NCBI GenBank assembly: GCA_947594085.1
Contig: CANQEB010000089.1
Coordinates: forward strand, 1-8,995
Source: an uncultured Lachnospiraceae bacterium
GTDB lineage: Bacteria > Bacillota > Clostridia > Lachnospirales > Lachnospiraceae
Length of the DNA stretch: 8,995 nt
Reading direction: 5' to 3'
This document shows, one piece after another, positions 6,253-8,995 of this stretch (its first letter is position 1; every line of letters begins with the position of its first letter). The position numbers were made by a program, and so were the translations under genes. The notes beneath the pieces were generated by a model. It saw only the letters and a program-made list of their open reading frames with translations. It ran no database searches and was not told where the DNA came from.

Positions 6253-7911
6253 GTGAAAGAGAAAACGAAGAGTCGAAACAATTTTTTGGTTCAGGGGTCG
6301 ATCCTTGCGGCGGCCTCGATCATTGCGAAGATCATCGGTTTGATTTATCGGATTCCTCTCCTTAATACACTTGGGAATGAGGGAATCAGTTACTATTCGA
6401 CATCGAATGAAATCTATGCGATCATTTTGATGATCTCGTGTTTTAATCTGCCGCTTGCAATTTCAAAGCTGGTGTCAGAGCGTGTCCATAGGGGCGAATA
6501 TCGCAACGCGCATAAGGTATTCTTGTGCGCGGTGCGTTTTGCACTGCTCTCTGGCGGCTCTTTGGCACTACTTACCTATGTCTTTGCGGGAGTGATCACC
6601 AAATATCTGATGTCCTATGAGCTCGCGAAATACAGTCTTCGCGTTCTCGCTCCAGCTATTTTTATCTCAGCGATCATCGGGACATTCCGTGGATATTTTC
6701 AGGGCTATTCAACAATGGTGCCGACTGCGATTTCACAGGTGATTGAGCAGATCGCAAATGCAGTGATCACGTTAGTGTGCGCGGGTGTCATGTTCAGCTA
6801 TGGAGAATCGTTGGCTGCAACCGAAGGAAATGCGTCTCTCGGACCGGCTTGGGGTGCCGCCGGAGGAACTTTTGGCACGGTTGCCAGCATCACGATTGCA
6901 CTTCTCTTTATGATGGCAGTCTATACGGCCCAGAAGAAAACGCTGGCGCGCAATATGCGACAGGATCACAGTGGTGTTCAGGAATCGACTTTGACAATTT
7001 ATCGTCTGTTGCTTCTGACCATCCTTCCGGTCATTTTGAGCACGGTCGTCTATAATATCAGCAATGTTGTGGATCAGGGAATTTTCTTCAAGGTGCTGAA
7101 AGGGCAGGGTTATACGGATGCACAGTACGGAACGATTTGGGGGATTTATTCCGGACAATTTCGCGTGCTGATGAATGTGCCGCTGGCGCTGGCATCTTGT
7201 CTTGCACCGTCTATTGTACCGAGCCTGACTGCCGCGATGGCCAATCGAAATCGTGTGGAAGCGCGGCAGAAGATCAAGGTCTCCATACGCTTCACCATGC
7301 TTCTGACAATCCCCTGCGCTGCAGGGATGGCTGCGCTCGCAAAACCAATCATCACAATGCTGTTCACTCAGGAGACCGGGGTTCCACTCTCCGTAGGAAT
7401 CATGCAGGCGGGTGCGCTGATGATCATCTTTTACGCGCTGTCCACACTCACGACAGGTATTCTGCAGGGTTTGGGAAAGCTGAGGACGCCACTGATCAAC
7501 TGTTCCATTGCGCTTGTTTTACACCTGCTTCTGCTGTATATGCTTCTGACGACTGCGAATTTGAATATCTATGCGGTCGTTTATGCCAATATTTTCTTTG
7601 CAATCGTGATCTGTGTCCTGAACGGGATTGCGATCGCGCGCTACATGAGTTATCGGCAGGAGTGGTACAAGACATTTATTGTTCCGGCACTCGCTTCGAT
7701 TATCATGGCGGCGGCTGTATATGTAGTATACACCGTGTTCAACACTTTTGCAGGAAACACAATATCCACAATCCTCTCCGTGCTGGCGGGAATCATTATT
7801 TACTGTGTCGGACTTGTCTCATTCCGTGGTATCACAATCGACGAGCTGGCGACTTTCCCGAAGGGGCATTTGATTATCCGCGCGTTGCGCAAAATCGGGC
7901 TGGTGAGATAA
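6253..7911 (+). CDS. SpoVB/MurJ-like polysaccharide or lipid II flippase (MOP superfamily)
   Basis: This is a 552-residue integral membrane protein with many hydrophobic segments, probably about 14, filling almost the whole length. The N-terminus NNFLVQGSILAAASIIAKII followed by GLIYRIPLLNTLG is typical of the SpoVB/YtgP group. FRGYFQGYSTMVPTAISQVIEQ and LTTGILQGLGKLRTPLINC are further landmarks of that family. These proteins flip lipid-linked cell-wall precursors across the membrane: YtgP (MurJ) in growth, SpoVB in spore cortex synthesis. The sequence alone does not separate these roles. I chose GTG 6253 because AGAGG at 6242-6246 is 6 bases upstream. The in-frame ATG at 6217 lies in a hairpin loop without a ribosome site; using it would add 12 residues. 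No terminator or promoter is evident between the lipoprotein gene and this one, so shared transcription is plausible. Confidence 0.9.
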   Translation: MKEKTKSRNNFLVQGSILAAASIIAKIIGLIYRIPLLNTLGNEGISYYSTSNEIYAIILMISCFNLPLAISKLVSERVHRGEYRNAHKVFLCAVRFALLSGGSLALLTYVFAGVITKYLMSYELAKYSLRVLAPAIFISAIIGTFRGYFQGYSTMVPTAISQVIEQIANAVITLVCAGVMFSYGESLAATEGNASLGPAWGAAGGTFGTVASITIALLFMMAVYTAQKKTLARNMRQDHSGVQESTLTIYRLLLLTILPVILSTVVYNISNVVDQGIFFKVLKGQGYTDAQYGTIWGIYSGQFRVLMNVPLALASCLAPSIVPSLTAAMANRNRVEARQKIKVSIRFTMLLTIPCAAGMAALAKPIITMLFTQETGVPLSVGIMQAGALMIIFYALSTLTTGILQGLGKLRTPLINCSIALVLHLLLLYMLLTTANLNIYAVVYANIFFAIVICVLNGIAIARYMSYRQEWYKTFIVPALASIIMAAAVYVVYTVFNTFAGNTISTILSVLAGIIIYCVGLVSFRGITIDELATFPKGHLIIRALRKIGLVR

Positions 7912-8055
7912 ACTTCGCTTAGCACAGGCCGAATCACTTGCTGATGAGGCCGCAAAAACAGGATGCAGGTGTGAGCAAATTCATCAACGAGGTCGATTTT
8001 GCGTGGATTTGCGAATCACATCTGTGAAGGAAACTAAACAGATGAGGAGTTATTC
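7912..8055. other. Gap of 144 bp before proB, no clear gene
   Basis: I see no convincing terminator, promoter, T-box or riboswitch here. Weak inverted repeats are present: CGCAAAA (7951-7957) with TTTTGCG (7997-8003), and CATCTGT (8019-8025) with ACAGATG (8038-8044). The second ends exactly where the proB ribosome site (AGGAG, 8045-8049) begins and could tune access to it. A 27-codon frame at 7944-8027 lacks a ribosome site. Confidence 0.5.
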
Positions 8056-8898
8056 ATGAGCAGCAGAGAGGGACTTACTGAAAAAAAGCGAATTATTGTG
8101 AAAATCGGAAGCTCCTGTATCACACACAGTGAAACAGGAGCTCTGAATCTGACAAAGCTCGAGATTCTGGTGCGCGAGCTTTGTGATCTGAAGAATATGG
8201 GCAAGGATGTGATCCTGGTTTCATCTGGGGCGATTGCCGTCGGGCGACAGGTGATTGGATTCCATCACAGACCTAAGAATGTGGCAGAGAAACAGGCGTG
8301 TGCCGCAATCGGCCAGGCGCAGCTGATGATGATCTACCAGAAGCTGTTCAGCGAGTATGGGCATCAGGCGGCGCAGGTTCTGATGACAAAGAAAACGATG
8401 GTGGATAATCTAAGCAGAAAGAATGCCTCAAACACCTTCGAGGAGCTGCTTCTGCTCGGAGCGATTCCGGTCGTGAATGAGAATGATACGGTAGCCACCT
8501 ACGAGATCCAATTCGGTGATAACGACATGCTTTCCGCGATCGTGACCGCGCTGGTCGGAGGGGATATGCTGATTCTGCTCTCGGACATTGAAGGACTCTA
8601 TACGGACGATCCTCGCGAGAATCCGAATGCGCGATTTATCGACACCGTGGAGAAGTTAGACGACGAGCTGATGCGTATGGGCAAGGGCAGCGGCAGTGAC
8701 GTCGGGACCGGCGGCATGGCCACAAAGCTCTCTGCTGCGAAGGTGGCGACGGCCGCAGGCGCGGACATGGTGATCGCGAGCGGCGCGGATTTTCACGTGC
8801 TTCACAAGATTGTGCGCGGGGATAAGATCGGCACGCTTTTTCAGGCGAGACCGCGGGAGGAATTCCACCTGATCGATATACTGGAGGACGAGCTGTGA
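8056..8898 (+). CDS. proB: Glutamate 5-kinase (short form)
   Basis: ProB phosphorylates glutamate to gamma-glutamyl phosphate with ATP, the first and usually proline-inhibited step of proline synthesis, in the cytoplasm. The amino-acid kinase fold is complete in 280 residues: the lysine motif KIGSSC at 16-21, VSSGAIAVG, IPVVNENDTV at 137-146, FGDNDMLSA at 153-161, the nucleotide segment LLSDIEGLYTDDP, and GTGGMATK at 217-224. The C-terminal PUA domain of the longer (about 367-residue) E. coli enzyme is missing, as is common for short ProB forms; the natural C-terminus and intact kinase motifs argue against truncation. AGGAG at 8045-8049 lies 6 bases before the ATG, so the start is well supported. 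ProA should act next in the pathway, but no proA start is recognisable in the 97 bases that follow. Confidence 0.97.
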   Translation: MSSREGLTEKKRIIVKIGSSCITHSETGALNLTKLEILVRELCDLKNMGKDVILVSSGAIAVGRQVIGFHHRPKNVAEKQACAAIGQAQLMMIYQKLFSEYGHQAAQVLMTKKTMVDNLSRKNASNTFEELLLLGAIPVVNENDTVATYEIQFGDNDMLSAIVTALVGGDMLILLSDIEGLYTDDPRENPNARFIDTVEKLDDELMRMGKGSGSDVGTGGMATKLSAAKVATAAGADMVIASGADFHVLHKIVRGDKIGTLFQARPREEFHLIDILEDEL

Positions 8899-8931
8899 AT
8901 TTGTGCTTAGTTCACTAGACCCGGACGCCCG

Positions 8932-8966
8932 GCAAGGGTTTGCAATGTCAGGGCAGACCCGCTTGC
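8932..8966. other. Strong hairpin downstream of proB
   Basis: GGGTTTGC (8936-8943) pairs with GCAGACCC (8953-8960) with one G-T wobble around a 9-base loop. GCAA (8932-8935) continues the stem with TTGC (8963-8966) past a 2-base bulge. No T-run follows. An ATG at 8945 sits in the loop and the AAGGG before it (8934-8938) lies in the stem, so a downstream reading frame, open to the window end, could be held shut by this fold. Confidence 0.6.
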
Positions 8967-8995
8967 GCTTAATCGGGCACGCAGCGGTGCATAAG

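Noticed and set aside
7137..7922. A 261-codon open frame on the + strand
   Set aside because: It lies almost wholly inside the flippase gene in another frame, is rich in Cys, His and Arg, has no ribosome site and resembles nothing. The flippase frame fits its family.
7941..7965. CTGATGA, the core start of a hammerhead ribozyme
   Set aside because: The matching GAAA core and the three stems are missing, so it is a chance heptamer.
7944..8027. A 27-codon frame, possible leader peptide or proA remnant
   Set aside because: There is no ribosome site and no proline codon run for attenuation. A six-residue stretch FINEVD recalls the FLNEVD of ProA, but the flanking residues do not match.
7912..8055. 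Proline T-box or riboswitch upstream of proB
   Set aside because: No T-box sequence (AGGGTGGnACCGCG-like) and no terminator hairpin with a T-run is present.
1..8995. CRISPR array, insertion sequence, prophage, tRNA or rRNA
   Set aside because: No regularly spaced repeats, transposase or phage-type motifs, tRNA-like folds or rRNA segments were seen on either strand.

Overview
The window looks like core chromosome of a spore-forming Clostridia species, most likely a Lachnospiraceae. Three things point there: the sporulation pair yqfC/yqfD next to phoH and ybeY (an order shared with Bacillus and Clostridia), the GltA/NfnB-type oxidoreductase, and a DUF3048 lipoprotein beside a SpoVB-like flippase. 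Every supported gene is on the + strand. I see no phage, transposon, CRISPR array, tRNA or rRNA.

Layout. (1) 2-370 is the 3' end of a glutamate synthase small subunit/NfnB-like flavoprotein, closed by a strong intrinsic terminator. (2) A well-formed vegetative promoter (extended -10) directly after the terminator drives a gene for a secreted, lysine-rich protein with an Ig-like domain. rlmH starts only 3 bases after its stop codon. (3) yqfC and yqfD follow, each behind its own nearly identical SigE-type promoter. They are separated by about 300 bp holding a probable terminator and a strong inverted repeat. (4) yqfD overlaps phoH; ybeY follows after a short gap and overlaps the DUF3048 lipoprotein gene by ATGA. 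A vegetative-type promoter inside the AT-rich end of yqfD may keep phoH-ybeY expressed in growing cells. (5) A 552-residue MOP-superfamily flippase comes next, then a gap of about 140 bp, then proB (glutamate 5-kinase, short form without a PUA domain). (6) The last 97 bp hold a strong hairpin around a possible start codon; no proA start is recognisable.

How the genes fit together. yqfC/yqfD are mother-cell sporulation genes, phoH/ybeY/rlmH act on rRNA and ribosomes, and the lipoprotein and flippase act at the membrane and cell wall. ProB starts proline synthesis from glutamate, while the first gene concerns glutamate or redox metabolism. I found no convincing new multi-gene system. The best leads are regulatory: the duplicated SigE promoters, the split of yqfC from yqfD, the promoter inside yqfD, the secreted-protein gene coupled to rlmH, and the hairpin after proB.
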